From assembly GCF_022809715.1 (NCBI RefSeq), contig NZ_CP094460.1, forward strand, positions 1,612,001 to 1,676,000: a stretch of 64,000 nucleotides of DNA, written 5' to 3'. Below, piece by piece: positions 1 to 9,369 of this stretch; the stretch's first letter is position 1; the number at the start of each line of letters is the position of its first letter. Below the pieces are notes generated by a model. The model was not told the DNA's origin. It saw only the letters and a list, made by a program, of their open reading frames with translations, and searched no databases. The position numbers were made by a program, and so were the translations under genes. This stretch comes from Burkholderia pyrrocinia (lineage in GTDB: Bacteria; Pseudomonadota; Gammaproteobacteria; Burkholderiales; Burkholderiaceae).

Positions 1-1097
1 TTCGCAGCGGCCGGCAGCGCGCCGTTCGACGACGCACGCGAATCGACGACCGTCACCTTCGCGCCGCACGCCTTCAGGTCGAGCGCGGTCTGGTACGCGC
101 GGTCGTTGTTCGTGAACACGACCACGTTGCGGCCCGGCAGCACGCCGAAGCGATGCACGTAGGTGGACACGGCCGACGCGAGCATCACGCCCGGCAGGTC
201 GTTGTTGCCGAACACGATCGGACGCTCGTGCGCGCCGGTCGCGAGGATCACGCGCTTCGCGCGGACCTTCCACAGCAGCTCGCGCGTGCCCTTGCGCATC
301 GACACCGGCAGGTGATCGGTCAGGCGCTGCGTGACCGTCACGAGGTTGTGGTCCTGGTAGCCGAACGCGGTGCTGCGCGACAGGATCGTCACGTCGGGCA
401 GCTTGCGCAGTTCGGCCTCGATCTTCTCGACCCACTGCAGCGCGGGCTTCGCGTCGATCTCGGCGCGGCACGACAGCAGGCTGCCGCCGAGCTCGCGCTG
501 GTCGTCGACGAGGATCACGCGCGCGCCGGCCACGGCCGCCGCATGCGCGGCCGCGAGGCCCGACGGGCCGCCGCCGACGACGAGCACGTCGCAGTGCGCG
601 TAGCACTTGTCGTAGCGATCGGCGTCGAGCGCCTCGGGCGCCTTGCCGAGGCCGGCCGCCTCGCGAATCTTCTCTTCGTACTTCGGCCACATCTTGCGCG
701 GCCACATGAAGGTCTTGTAGTAGAAGCCGGCCGGCAGGAAGCGCGAGAGCTTCTGGTTGATCGCGTACTTGTCGTTCTCGAGCGTCGGCTCAGCGTTCAC
801 GCTGGTCGCGACGAGCCCCTGGTACAGCTCGATTTCGGTCGCGCGCGCGTTCGGCACCGTGTACGGGCCCGATTCGAGCTGCACGACGGCATTCGGTTCC
901 GCGACGTCCGCGGTCACGATCCCGCGCGGACGGTGGTACTTGAAGCTGCGCGCGACGAAGTGCACGCCGTTCGCGAGTAGCGCGGACGCGAGCGTGTCGC
1001 CCTGGAAGCCCTGGTACGTGCGGCCGTTGAACGTAAACGTCAACGGAATCGCGCGATTGATGCGGCCACCGGTGCCGAGACGGTCTTTCTGGCTCAT
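1..1097 (-). CDS. soxA: sarcosine oxidase alpha subunit, partial (N-terminal third)
   Basis: This is the alpha subunit of heterotetrameric sarcosine oxidase, which demethylates sarcosine to glycine, passing the methyl group to tetrahydrofolate and producing peroxide. About 365 N-terminal codons are present; the family is close to 1000 residues, so the C-terminal aminomethyltransferase-like part lies beyond the left edge. Visible are an N-terminal region of the 2Fe-2S-like fold that binds no cluster in this family, and a dinucleotide-binding GGGPSG motif near residue 175. The start ATG overlaps the soxD stop (ATGA), which fixes the start and shows translational coupling. The order soxB-soxD-soxA is canonical; soxG would be expected just outside the window. 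Confidence 0.95.
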   Translation of the reverse strand, partial: MSQKDRLGTGGRINRAIPLTFTFNGRTYQGFQGDTLASALLANGVHFVARSFKYHRPRGIVTADVAEPNAVVQLESGPYTVPNARATEIELYQGLVATSVNAEPTLENDKYAINQKLSRFLPAGFYYKTFMWPRKMWPKYEEKIREAAGLGKAPEALDADRYDKCYAHCDVLVVGGGPSGLAAAHAAAVAGARVILVDDQRELGGSLLSCRAEIDAKPALQWVEKIEAELRKLPDVTILSRSTAFGYQDHNLVTVTQRLTDHLPVSMRKGTRELLWKVRAKRVILATGAHERPIVFGNNDLPGVMLASAVSTYVHRFGVLPGRNVVVFTNNDRAYQTALDLKACGAKVTVVDSRASSNGALPAAA

Positions 1098-1408
1098 TTG
1101 CTCGTGCCCTCTTCGTGTGCGTTGCCGGCAGCTGCGCCGCTGATGGCAGCCCCGCCGAACGTTTCGTATCCCTTGATATCGTAGGTCACCGTGTCGCGCG
1201 TGGCCTTGAACCAGCGGCGGCAGCCCTGCGTGTGCAGCCATTGCTCCTTGTGCAGCCCGCGCTTGTTCTCGCGCATGAACACGTACTCGCCCCATTCGCG
1301 GTCGGTCATGTTCTCGTTGTTGACGGGGCGCACGATGTCGGCTTCGCCGCCGCACGAGAATTCGGATTCGGCGCGCGGCCCGCACCACGGACATTCGATC
1401 AGCAACAT
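1094..1408 (-). CDS. soxD: sarcosine oxidase delta subunit
   Basis: Small zinc-binding delta subunit of heterotetrameric sarcosine oxidase, 104 residues. Cys6 and Cys9 (CPWC) and a later H-x3-C-R motif match the zinc ligands known for this family. An in-frame start 12 codons upstream (1444) exists, but the ATG at 1408 is preceded by an AGGAGA ribosome site and gives the usual family length. The gene sits 25 nt after soxB and overlaps soxA by ATGA, so the three are one operon. The subunit has no activity alone; it bridges alpha and beta. Confidence 0.95.
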   Translation of the reverse strand: MLLIECPWCGPRAESEFSCGGEADIVRPVNNENMTDREWGEYVFMRENKRGLHKEQWLHTQGCRRWFKATRDTVTYDIKGYETFGGAAISGAAAGNAHEEGTSK

Positions 1409-1433
1409 AAGGTTCTCCTCGTGGTGTTGGGGG

Positions 1434-2678
1434 TTAGTGCGCAACGGCTGCAGCGCCGTGCTCGTCGATCAGGTGGCCCGTGTAGAAGCGGTCGAGTGCG
1501 AACGGCGCGTTCAGCGGATGCGGTTCGTCGCGCGCGATCGTGTGCGCGAACACCCAGCCCGAGCCGGGCGTCGCCTTGAAGCCGCCGGTGCCCCAACCGC
1601 AGTTGAAATAGAGGCCCTTCACGTCGGTCTTGGTGATGATCGGGCACGCGTCCGGCGACACGTCGACGATGCCGCCCCACTGGCGGTTCATCCGCACGCG
1701 CGAGAACACCGGGAACATCTCGATGATCGCCTGCAGCGTGCTTTCGATGATGTGGAAGCTGCCGCGCTGGCCGAAGCCCGTGTACTGGTCGATGCCCGCG
1801 CCGATCACGAGGTCGCCCTTGTCGGACTGGCTGATATACGCGTGCACCGCATTCGACATGATCACCGAGTTGACGACCGGCTTGATCGGCTCGGACACCA
1901 GCGCCTGCAGCGGGTGGCTTTCGATCGGCAGGCGCACGCCGGCCATGTCGGCGAGCGTCGTCGTGTTGCCGGCCGCGACCACCGCGACCTTCTTCGCCTT
2001 GATGAAGCCCTTCACCGTATCGACGCCGACCACCGCGCCGCCTTCGCGGCGAATGCCCGTCACCTGGCAGTTCTGGATGATGTCGACCCCGGCGCGGTCC
2101 GCGCCGCGCGCGAAGCCCCAGGCCACCGCGTCATGGCGTGCAACGCCCGCACGGCGCTGGATCGATGCGCCGAGCACCGGATAGCGGCTGTTCAGGTTGA
2201 TCGTCGGCTCGATTTCCTTGATCTGCGCGGGCGTCAGGAATTCGGCATCGACGCCGTTCAGCCGGTTCGCATTGACGCGGCGCTCGGTGTCGCGCACGTC
2301 CTGCAGCGTGTGCGCGAGGTTCATCACGCCGCGCTGGCTGAACATCACGTTGTAGTTCAGGTCCTGCGACAACCCTTCCCACAGCTTCATCGCCTTCTCG
2401 TACAGCGCGGCCGATTCGTCCCACAGATAGTTCGAGCGCACGATCGTCGTGTTGCGCGCGGTGTTGCCGCCGCCGATCCAGCCCTTCTCGAGGATCGCGA
2501 CGTTCGTGATCCCGTGTTCCTTCGCGAGGTAGTAAGCGGTCGCGAGGCCGTGGCCGCCGCCGCCGACGATCACGACGTCGTATTCCTTCTTCGGTTCCGG
2601 GCTCTTCCACTGCTTTTCCCAGTTCTCGTGATACGAGAGGCCGTTGCGGAACAGGCTGAATATCGAGTAGCGGCTCAT
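1434..2678 (-). CDS. soxB: sarcosine oxidase beta subunit
   Basis: Catalytic flavoprotein subunit of heterotetrameric sarcosine oxidase, 414 residues, the usual length. It oxidises sarcosine at a covalent FMN and also binds FAD. The N-terminal Rossmann motif GGGGHG lies at residues 39-44, followed by the D-amino-acid-oxidase (DAO) fold. The sequence starts [10 protein letters not shown], typical of SoxB. It begins 16 nt after the stop of the serine dehydratase gene, so the operon probably runs sdaA-soxB-soxD-soxA, linking sarcosine to glycine, serine and pyruvate. Confidence 0.96.
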   Translation of the reverse strand: MSRYSIFSLFRNGLSYHENWEKQWKSPEPKKEYDVVIVGGGGHGLATAYYLAKEHGITNVAILEKGWIGGGNTARNTTIVRSNYLWDESAALYEKAMKLWEGLSQDLNYNVMFSQRGVMNLAHTLQDVRDTERRVNANRLNGVDAEFLTPAQIKEIEPTINLNSRYPVLGASIQRRAGVARHDAVAWGFARGADRAGVDIIQNCQVTGIRREGGAVVGVDTVKGFIKAKKVAVVAAGNTTTLADMAGVRLPIESHPLQALVSEPIKPVVNSVIMSNAVHAYISQSDKGDLVIGAGIDQYTGFGQRGSFHIIESTLQAIIEMFPVFSRVRMNRQWGGIVDVSPDACPIITKTDVKGLYFNCGWGTGGFKATPGSGWVFAHTIARDEPHPLNAPFALDRFYTGHLIDEHGAAAVAH

Positions 2679-2694
2679 GATGATTGACCCTTCG

Positions 2695-4080
2695 TTAGCA
2701 TTCGATGACGTTCACGGCGAGACCGCCGCGCGACGTTTCCTTGTATTTCGTCTTCATGTCGGCACCCGTCTCGCGCATCGTCTTGATCACGGAGTCGAGC
2801 GACACGTAGTGCTGGCCGTTGCCCTTGAGCGCCATGCGCGACGCATTCAGCGCCTTGATCGCGCCCATCGCGTTGCGCTCGATGCACGGGATCTGCACGA
2901 GCCCGCCAACCGGATCGCAGGTCATGCCGAGGTTGTGCTCCATGCCGATCTCGGCGGCGTTCTCGACCTGGTCGGGCGTGCCGCCCATCACGGCGGCGAG
3001 CGCGGCTGCGGCCATCGAGCACGCGACGCCCACTTCGCCCTGGCAACCGACTTCCGCGCCGGAGATCGACGCGGTTTCCTTGTAGATGATCCCGATCGCC
3101 GCGGCCGTCAGCAGGAATTCGACGATGCCGGCTTCGTTCGAGCCCGGCACGAACTTCACGTAGTAGTGCAGCACCGCGGGAATCACGCCGGCCGCACCGT
3201 TGGTCGGCGCGGTGACGACGCGCCCGCCCGCCGCGTTTTCCTCGTTGACGGCCATCGCGTACAGGTTGACCCAGTCGAGCATCGACAGCGGGTCGCGCAG
3301 CGACTCTTCCGAACGCGCGCGCAGGTTGCCGTTCATCTCGGCCGCGCGGCGCTTCACGCGCATCGGGCCCGGCAGTTCGCCTTCGACCTTGCAGCCGCGC
3401 TCGACGCAGGCGGCCATCGTGCGCCAGATCGCGAGCAGCCCGGCGCGCACTTCGTCGGCGGGGCGCAGCGCGCTTTCGTTGCGCAGCATCAGCTCGGCGA
3501 TCGACAGCCCGTGTTCGCGGCACTGGCGCATCAGGTCGTCGCCGGTGCGGAACGGATAGGGCACCTCGACCGCCGCGCGCACGCCGTTCACGCGATCGCC
3601 GTCGCGGTTCACGACGAAGCCGCCGCCGACCGAGTAATACTCTTTCTCGACCAGCAACTGGCCGTGTTCGTCGAATGCCTGGAAGCGCATCCCGTTCGGG
3701 TGCACGATGCTCGTGCCGCTCATCAGCTTGCGAAAGAAGCCGATGTGCTCCTTTTCCTCGAAGCGGACCGTCTGCTTGCCGAGCAGCGACAGCGACTTCT
3801 CCGCGCGGATCGCGGCGAGCCGCGGCTCGATCAGGTCCGGATCGATCGTGTCGGGCAGGTGGCCCTCGAGGCCGAGCAGCACGGCCTTGTCGGTGCCGTG
3901 GCCCTTGCCGGTCGCGCCGAGCGAGCCGTACAGCTCGACCCGCACGCGGCGCACGAAGCCGAGCAGGTTCGCGTCCTCCACGTGCGACGCGAAGCGGCAC
4001 GCGGCGATCATCGGGCCGACCGTATGCGAACTGGACGGGCCGATGCCGATCTTGAACAGGTCGAACGCGCTGACGTTCAT
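2695..4080 (-). CDS. sdaA: L-serine ammonia-lyase (type II, iron-sulfur)
   Basis: Single-chain bacterial L-serine dehydratase, 461 residues, converting L-serine to pyruvate and ammonia. The N-terminal allosteric domain starts [20 protein letters not shown], a hallmark motif. The catalytic domain shows the 4Fe-4S ligand cysteines: one in ACSMAAA and a C-x10-C pair in [12 protein letters not shown]. The last residue is Cys, the C-terminal tail ligand known in type II enzymes. The frame is open upstream to 4407, but ATG 4080 gives the family N-terminus. As first gene before soxBDA it completes breakdown of sarcosine-derived glycine and serine. Confidence 0.96.
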   Translation of the reverse strand: MNVSAFDLFKIGIGPSSSHTVGPMIAACRFASHVEDANLLGFVRRVRVELYGSLGATGKGHGTDKAVLLGLEGHLPDTIDPDLIEPRLAAIRAEKSLSLLGKQTVRFEEKEHIGFFRKLMSGTSIVHPNGMRFQAFDEHGQLLVEKEYYSVGGGFVVNRDGDRVNGVRAAVEVPYPFRTGDDLMRQCREHGLSIAELMLRNESALRPADEVRAGLLAIWRTMAACVERGCKVEGELPGPMRVKRRAAEMNGNLRARSEESLRDPLSMLDWVNLYAMAVNEENAAGGRVVTAPTNGAAGVIPAVLHYYVKFVPGSNEAGIVEFLLTAAAIGIIYKETASISGAEVGCQGEVGVACSMAAAALAAVMGGTPDQVENAAEIGMEHNLGMTCDPVGGLVQIPCIERNAMGAIKALNASRMALKGNGQHYVSLDSVIKTMRETGADMKTKYKETSRGGLAVNVIEC

Positions 4081-4364
4081 CTGGCTTCCTCTGGATGACA
4101 TGCGTGGAATGACGTTGGGCACCAGTACATCAAAGCGTAAAATTGGCCGATAGAACAAAAACGGCATCGGCGTGGGATACCGCCGCCAAGCGCCGCGCCG
4201 GCCGGTGCAAAAGTACGGTTTGGCGATGGTTCGCGACGGAAAACCACAAGTCCGGCCGAAGCCGATCGGCGACGCTGGCACCATCCGCGCCGCCCCGGCA
4301 GCCGTACCCGCAACCAGAGTGAAACGAGTGAGACCGCCTGCCCGGCGTGACGAGATTGGCCGCG

Positions 4365-5438
4365 ATGACACCCGACGTACCCGCCTCCCCCCTTGCAGAA
4401 CCCGCACCGCGGCGCATCCGCTTCGGCATCGTGCTGCTGCCGAACTTCACGCTGACGGCCTTCTCGGGCTTCGTCGACATGCTGCGGCTGTCGGCCGACG
4501 ACGGCGACTACAGCAAGCCCGTGCGCTGCGCGTGGAGCGTGATCGGCGAGACCCTCGCGCCGGTGCGCGCGAGTTGCGGGATCCAGATCACGCCGTGGGA
4601 GACGTTCGACGCGGCCGAACCGTTCGACTATGTGGTCGTGGTCGGCGGGCTGCTGCATTCGGGGCCGCAAGCCGGCCCCGAAACGCTCGACTTCGTCCGC
4701 CGCGCGGCGGCCGGCGGCGCGACGGTCGTCGGGATCTGCACCGGCGTGTTCACGCTGATGCGCGCCGGCGTGCTCGACGGCTACCGCACCTGCGTGAGCT
4801 GGTTCCACTACTGGGATTTCATCGAACGCTTCCCGTCCGCCGATCCCGACCTGCTGATCGCCGACCGGCTGTTCGTGATCGACCGGCGCCGGATCACCTG
4901 CTCGGGCGGCCGCGCGTCGATCGACGTCGCCGCCGCGATCCTGCTGCGCCATTTCGACCACGCGACCGTGCAGAAGGCGCTGCGCATCCTGCTCGTCGGC
5001 GAGATGCAGAAGGGCAACGCGCCGCAGCCGCACCCGCCGGGGCTCGAACCCGCGACGCATCCGAAGGTCAAGCGCGCGATTCTCCTGATGGAACAGCATG
5101 TCGGGCGCACGCTGCCGCTCGATGAACTGGCGTGCAAGCTCGACCTGTCGACACGACAGCTCGAGCGGTTGTTCAAGGCCGAGACGGGCAAGAGCCCGCA
5201 GGTGTTCGCGAAGCAGGTGCGGCTGCGCACGGCCGCGTGGCTGCTGACGAGTTCGGACCGGACGGTGGCCGATATCGCATCGAGCTGCGGGTTCGCCGAT
5301 GCGTCGCACCTCGGGCGCGAATTCCGCAAGCAGTTCGGCGTGCCGCCGGCGACGTATCGCGAGCGCGGCGGCGAAGCGGTGGAAGCCGGCGCAGCGCCGG
5401 ATGCGGCGGCCGACCCCGTCGAGGACACGGCCGACTGA
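4365..5438 (+). CDS. GlxA-family AraC-type transcriptional regulator
   Basis: About 357 residues: an N-terminal DJ-1/PfpI (glutamine-amidotransferase-like) sensor domain (roughly 20-210, with the elbow-like GICTGVF segment) and a C-terminal double helix-turn-helix AraC domain (roughly 235-340). This GlxA architecture is shared with GbdR, SouR and CdhR, regulators of betaine, sarcosine and carnitine use in pseudomonads. It diverges from sdaA-soxBDA across about 280 nt, so a role in controlling that operon, possibly sarcosine-responsive, is inferred. A GTG 18 nt upstream (4347) is an alternative start; neither has a strong ribosome site. Confidence 0.85.
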   Translation: MTPDVPASPLAEPAPRRIRFGIVLLPNFTLTAFSGFVDMLRLSADDGDYSKPVRCAWSVIGETLAPVRASCGIQITPWETFDAAEPFDYVVVVGGLLHSGPQAGPETLDFVRRAAAGGATVVGICTGVFTLMRAGVLDGYRTCVSWFHYWDFIERFPSADPDLLIADRLFVIDRRRITCSGGRASIDVAAAILLRHFDHATVQKALRILLVGEMQKGNAPQPHPPGLEPATHPKVKRAILLMEQHVGRTLPLDELACKLDLSTRQLERLFKAETGKSPQVFAKQVRLRTAAWLLTSSDRTVADIASSCGFADASHLGREFRKQFGVPPATYRERGGEAVEAGAAPDAAADPVEDTAD

Positions 5439-5587
5439 CGGCCGCGGGCACCCGCTCCTTCCTGATCGACCATAGAACGGCGCGCAATCGTGCCAGTTTC
5501 GACTCTTTTGGAACCGGTTTCATCCCATTTGACCGACGTTGTATATCGTAGATCGAGGGTTATTCCGGATGCTTCACCTCGCTCAAA

Positions 5588-5616
5588 TTTGTATGATGAC
5601 CACATCACCTTACAAA
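5588..5616. promoter_or_regulatory. candidate FadR-type operator
   Basis: A dyad TGATG-ACCA-CATCA occupies 5594-5607, flanked by TTTGTA (5588-5593) and TACAAA (5611-5616). It ends 10 nt before the start codon of the GntR regulator gene. Short dyads of this sort are typical FadR-subfamily sites, so autoregulation by steric block is likely. The outer arms are not centred on the inner dyad (three extra bases on the right), so they may be separate elements. Confidence 0.55.
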
Positions 5617-5626
5617 CCAGAGCGCC

Positions 5627-6331
5627 ATGTTCGAGAAAATTCCCGCCCGCGCGATGAGCGATCACGTCGCGCAGCAACTGCTCAAGCAGATCGAAGTCGG
5701 CAGTTTCTCGGCCACCGGCAAGTTGCCGACCGAAGCCGTGCTCGCGCAGGAATTCGGCGTGAGCCGCACCGTGATCCGCGAGGCGATCTCGCGGCTGAAG
5801 AACGAAGGCGTGGTCGAGCCGCGCCAGGGCAGCGGCGTGTACGTGAACCAGCACGGCGCGATCCGGCCGCTGCGGATCGACTACGCGGAAGCCGTCGAGG
5901 CGAGCTCGATGCCGCACCTGCTCGCGGTGCGCCGCGCGATCGAGGCTGAAGTCGCGGCCGAAGCCGCGCTGCATCACAGCGACGACGACATGGCCGACAT
6001 CGACGACGCGCTGCGCAAGATCGACGAAGCAGTAGCCGAGGGGCGCGACGGCGTCGCGGAAGACGTCGCGTTCCACCGCACGATCGCCGCCGTCACCGGC
6101 AACCCGTATTTCCTGAAGACGCTGCAGTTCCTGAACCAGTACCTCGAAGCCGGCGTGAAAGTCACGCGCAGCAACGAAGCGACGCGCGAGGATTTCTCGC
6201 GCCAGGTGCGCGAGGAACACGCGGCGATCGCCGACGCGATCCGCGCGCGCGACCCGATGGCGGCGCGCAACGCGGCGCGCACGCACATGTACAACGCCGC
6301 CCGCCGTCTCGCGGAAGCCGGCATCTGCTGA
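5627..6331 (+). CDS. GntR-family regulator, FadR/FCD subfamily
   Basis: 234 residues: N-terminal winged helix-turn-helix (about 8-72, including EFGVSRTVIREAISRL) and C-terminal all-helical FCD ligand domain (about 95-225) with acidic and histidine residues typical of metal-dependent organic-acid sensors. It is the first gene before the threonate/erythronate genes, on the same strand, and carries a dyad in its leader. It is presumably the local repressor relieved by a tetronate or an intermediate. Confidence 0.88.
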   Translation: MFEKIPARAMSDHVAQQLLKQIEVGSFSATGKLPTEAVLAQEFGVSRTVIREAISRLKNEGVVEPRQGSGVYVNQHGAIRPLRIDYAEAVEASSMPHLLAVRRAIEAEVAAEAALHHSDDDMADIDDALRKIDEAVAEGRDGVAEDVAFHRTIAAVTGNPYFLKTLQFLNQYLEAGVKVTRSNEATREDFSRQVREEHAAIADAIRARDPMAARNAARTHMYNAARRLAEAGIC

Positions 6332-6337
6332 AGCCTG

Positions 6338-6363
6338 CGGCGCCTGCCGAGCCAGGCGGCGCC
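6338..6363 (+). terminator. hairpin between regulator and ltnD (weak terminator or attenuator)
   Basis: CGGCGCC at 6338-6344 pairs exactly with its inverted copy at 6357-6363 seven nt after the regulator stop codon. No U-tract follows, so it could reduce readthrough or protect the mRNA end rather than terminate. Confidence 0.3.
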
Positions 6364-6401
6364 GTTGTCCCGAACCTCTCCCGAATCGATCAAGGTTGAC
6401 C

Positions 6402-7292
6402 ATGTCACGAAATGTTGGAGTCATCGGCCTCGGCGCGATGGGCCTCGGCGTCGCCCGCTCGCTGCTGCGCGCAGGCTTGCGCGTGCACGCATGCGACGTG
6501 CGCGACGCCGTGCTGCAGGCATTCGCCGCCGAAGGCGGCATTGCCTGCGCGACGCCGGCCGAACTCGGCGCGCAGTGCGACGTCGTCGTCACGCTCGTCG
6601 TCAATGCCGCGCAGACGGAAACGGTGCTGTTCGGCGAGCACGGCGCGGTCGCGGCGATGAAGCCGGGCGGCGTCGTGATCGCGAGCGCGACCGTCGCGCC
6701 CGAATTCGCGGTCGCGCTCGGTGCACGCATCGAGGCCGCCGGCCTGCAGATGCTCGATGCGCCCGTGTCGGGCGGCGCCGCACGCGCGGCATCGGGCGAG
6801 ATGACGATGATGACGTCCGGCCCGGCCGCCGCGTACGCGGGCTGCGAGGACGTGCTCGCCGCGATCGCCGGCAAGGTCTATCGCCTCGGCGACGCGCACG
6901 GCATCGGCTCGAAGGTGAAGATCATCAACCAGTTGCTGGCCGGCGTGCACATCGCGGCGGCCGCCGAGGCGATGGCGCTGGGCCTGCGCGAAGGCGTCGA
7001 TGCCGACGCGCTGTACGACGTGATCACGCACAGCGCCGGCAATTCGTGGATGTTCGAGAACCGCGTGCCGCACATCCTGAACGGCGACTACACGCCGCTG
7101 TCGGCCGTCGACATCTTCGTGAAGGATCTCGGCCTCGTGCTCGATACCGCGCGCCGCAGCAAGTTCCCGCTGCCGCTGTCGGCCACCGCGCACCAGATGT
7201 TCATGAGCGCGTCGAGCGCCGGCCACGGCGGCGAGGACGATTCCGCCGTGATCAAGACTTTCCCCGGCATCACGCTGCCGCCCGCCCGCTGA
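6402..7292 (+). CDS. ltnD: L-threonate dehydrogenase (beta-hydroxyacid dehydrogenase family)
   Basis: 296 residues from ATG 6402 (a TTG two codons earlier is less likely; AAGG precedes the ATG). N-terminal Rossmann motif GLGAMG at 9-14, the substrate loop DAPVSGGAARAASG, and the family catalytic lysine in GSKVKIINQ. In the described pathway LtnD oxidises L-threonate to 2-oxotetronate. It heads the catabolic genes and is followed 19 nt later by the kinase. Other hydroxyacid dehydrogenases look similar; the assignment rests on the neighbours otnK, otnC and otnI. Confidence 0.88.
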   Translation: MSRNVGVIGLGAMGLGVARSLLRAGLRVHACDVRDAVLQAFAAEGGIACATPAELGAQCDVVVTLVVNAAQTETVLFGEHGAVAAMKPGGVVIASATVAPEFAVALGARIEAAGLQMLDAPVSGGAARAASGEMTMMTSGPAAAYAGCEDVLAAIAGKVYRLGDAHGIGSKVKIINQLLAGVHIAAAAEAMALGLREGVDADALYDVITHSAGNSWMFENRVPHILNGDYTPLSAVDIFVKDLGLVLDTARRSKFPLPLSATAHQMFMSASSAGHGGEDDSAVIKTFPGITLPPAR

Positions 7293-7311
7293 TTCGAACG
7301 ACGTTCCCGCC

Positions 7312-8610
7312 ATGACCGCTTCCGCTTCCCGTCCCCTGCTCGGCTGCATCGCCGACGATTTCACCGGCGCGACCGATCTCGCGAACATGCTCGTCAAGAG
7401 CGGCATGCGCACCGTGCAGACGATCGGCGTGCCTGCCGGCGATGCCGCAGTCGACACTGCAGTCGACGCCGACGCGATCGTCGTCGCGCTGAAGTCGCGC
7501 ACGATCCCCGCGGCCGATGCCGTCGCGCAATCGCTCGCCGCGTACGAATGGCTGCGCGCGCAAGGCTGCCGGCAGTTTTTCTTCAAGTACTGCTCGACCT
7601 TCGATTCGACCGATGCGGGCAACATCGGGCCGGTGGCCGACGCGCTGCTCGATGCGGCCGGCGGCGGCTTCACGATCGCGTGCCCGGCGTTCCCGGAGAA
7701 CGGCCGCACGATCTATCGCGGCCACCTGTTCGTCGGCGACGTGCTGCTGAACGAATCGGGCATGGAGAACCATCCGCTCACGCCGATGAAGGACGCGAAC
7801 CTGGTGCGCGTGCTGCAACGGCAAACGAAGTCGCCGGTCGGCCTGATCCGCTACGACACGATCGCGCTGGGCGCGGCTGCGGTGCGCGCGCGGATCGACC
7901 AGTTGCGCGCGGAAGGTGCGCGCTTCGCGATCGCCGACGCGCTGTCCGACCGCGATCTCTACGTGCTCGGCGAAGCCTGCGCGGGCCTGCCGCTTGTCAC
8001 CGGCGGCTCGGGCATCGCGCTCGGCCTGCCCGCGAATTTCCGCCGCGCGGAGCAACTGCCCGAACGCGACAACGCGGCATCGCTGCCGCGCATCGACGGG
8101 CTGTCGGCCGTGCTCGCCGGCAGCGCGTCGAAAGCAACCAACGCGCAGGTCGCCGCATGGCGCGCGACGCGGCCGAGCTTCCGCATCGATCCGCTCGCGG
8201 CGTCGCGCGGCGAGCCCGTCGTCGACGAAGCGCTCGCCTTCGCACGGTCGCACCTGCCGCAGCCGGTGCTGATCTACGCAACTGCCACGCCCGACGAAGT
8301 GAAGGCCGTGCAGCAGACGCTCGGCGTCGAAGCGGCCGGACATCTCGTCGAAAGCACGCTCGCGGCGATCGCGCAGGGCCTGCGCGAACTCGGCGTGCGC
8401 AAGTTCGTCGTCGCCGGCGGCGAGACGTCCGGCTCGGTCGTGCAGGCACTCGACGTGAAATCGCTGCAGATCGGCGCGCAGATCGATCCGGGTGTGCCGG
8501 CCACGGCCACCATCGACGCGCAGCCGCTCGGCCTCGCGCTGAAATCCGGCAACTTCGGCACGACGGACTTTTTCGACAAGGCGCTGCGCGCGCTGGACGG
8601 AGCCGCATGA
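7312..8610 (+). CDS. otnK: 3-oxo-tetronate kinase (DUF1537 / four-carbon acid sugar kinase)
   Basis: 432 residues of the DUF1537 kinase family. The N-terminal substrate domain starts with CIADDFTGATDLAN, and the C-terminal nucleotide-binding domain carries AGGETSGSVVQAL. It phosphorylates 3-oxotetronate to 3-oxotetronate 4-phosphate, the common step of L-threonate and D-erythronate breakdown. Its stop overlaps the start of otnC (ATGA), implying coupled translation. Confidence 0.92.
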   Translation: MTASASRPLLGCIADDFTGATDLANMLVKSGMRTVQTIGVPAGDAAVDTAVDADAIVVALKSRTIPAADAVAQSLAAYEWLRAQGCRQFFFKYCSTFDSTDAGNIGPVADALLDAAGGGFTIACPAFPENGRTIYRGHLFVGDVLLNESGMENHPLTPMKDANLVRVLQRQTKSPVGLIRYDTIALGAAAVRARIDQLRAEGARFAIADALSDRDLYVLGEACAGLPLVTGGSGIALGLPANFRRAEQLPERDNAASLPRIDGLSAVLAGSASKATNAQVAAWRATRPSFRIDPLAASRGEPVVDEALAFARSHLPQPVLIYATATPDEVKAVQQTLGVEAAGHLVESTLAAIAQGLRELGVRKFVVAGGETSGSVVQALDVKSLQIGAQIDPGVPATATIDAQPLGLALKSGNFGTTDFFDKALRALDGAA

Positions 8611-9248
8611 TGAGCGACGAAGCAAAACTGCGCGAAGAGATCTGCGTCGTCGGCGCGAGCCTGTATGCACGCGGCCACGCGGTCGGCAGCGCCGGCAACA
8701 TCAGCGCGCGCCTGCCCGACGGCTGGCTGATCACGCCGACCGACGCGTGCCTCGGCCGGCTCGACCCGAACGACATCGCGAAGGTCGGCGCCGACGGCCA
8801 GCCCGTATCGGGCGGCAAGCCGTCGAAGACGCTCGCGCTGCATCGCGGCATCTACGCGCGCAACGCCGAAGCGAACGGCGTCGTCCACACGCATTCGACG
8901 CACCTCGTCGCGTTGACGCTCGCGGGCGTGTGGCGCGATACCGACGTGCTGCCGCCGATCACGCCGTACTACGTGATGAAGGTCGGCCACATTCCGCTGA
9001 TCCGTTACCGCCGCCCCGGCGACCCGGCCGTCGCGGCCGAAGTCGCGGCGCTCGCCGACCAGGTGCGCGGCGTATTGCTCGACCGCCTCGGCCCCGTGAT
9101 GTGGGGGCCGTCGGTGTCGCACGCGTCGTATGCGCTCGAGGAGCTCGAGGAAACCGCACGGCTGTGGCTGATGACGAACCCGAAGCCCGAGCCGCTTTCC
9201 GACGCGGCGCTCGACGAACTGCGCCAGACCTTCGGCGCGCGCTGGTAA
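8607..9248 (+). CDS. otnC: 3-oxo-tetronate 4-phosphate decarboxylase (class II aldolase fold)
   Basis: 213 residues of the class II aldolase/adducin fold. Metal-binding histidines lie in VHTHSTHLVAL, and GSAGNISAR forms the phosphate/substrate loop. It decarboxylates 3-oxotetronate 4-phosphate to dihydroxyacetone phosphate and CO2, sending carbon to glycolysis. The start at 8607 overlaps the otnK stop; a second ATG at 8610 is also possible. Confidence 0.92.
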   Translation: MMSDEAKLREEICVVGASLYARGHAVGSAGNISARLPDGWLITPTDACLGRLDPNDIAKVGADGQPVSGGKPSKTLALHRGIYARNAEANGVVHTHSTHLVALTLAGVWRDTDVLPPITPYYVMKVGHIPLIRYRRPGDPAVAAEVAALADQVRGVLLDRLGPVMWGPSVSHASYALEELEETARLWLMTNPKPEPLSDAALDELRQTFGARW

Positions 9249-9369
9249 CGCGGCGCGCACCCCGTACCGATTCCCATGCCCGCCGTGTGCGCGGGCCCTT
9301 CCGTCAGCACACACATACGATCCGGCAGCCTACGCGCCGCCGGCACACGACATCCCTGGAGACACGACG

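Noticed and set aside
4080..4407. Upstream extension of sdaA to a start at 4407
   Set aside because: The extra 109 residues do not match the enzyme family, which begins at MNVSAFDLF; they also overlap the divergent regulator's control region.
4808..6874. 688-codon minus frame over the regulator genes
   Set aside because: Antisense shadow; both plus-strand regulators have complete domains and expected lengths.
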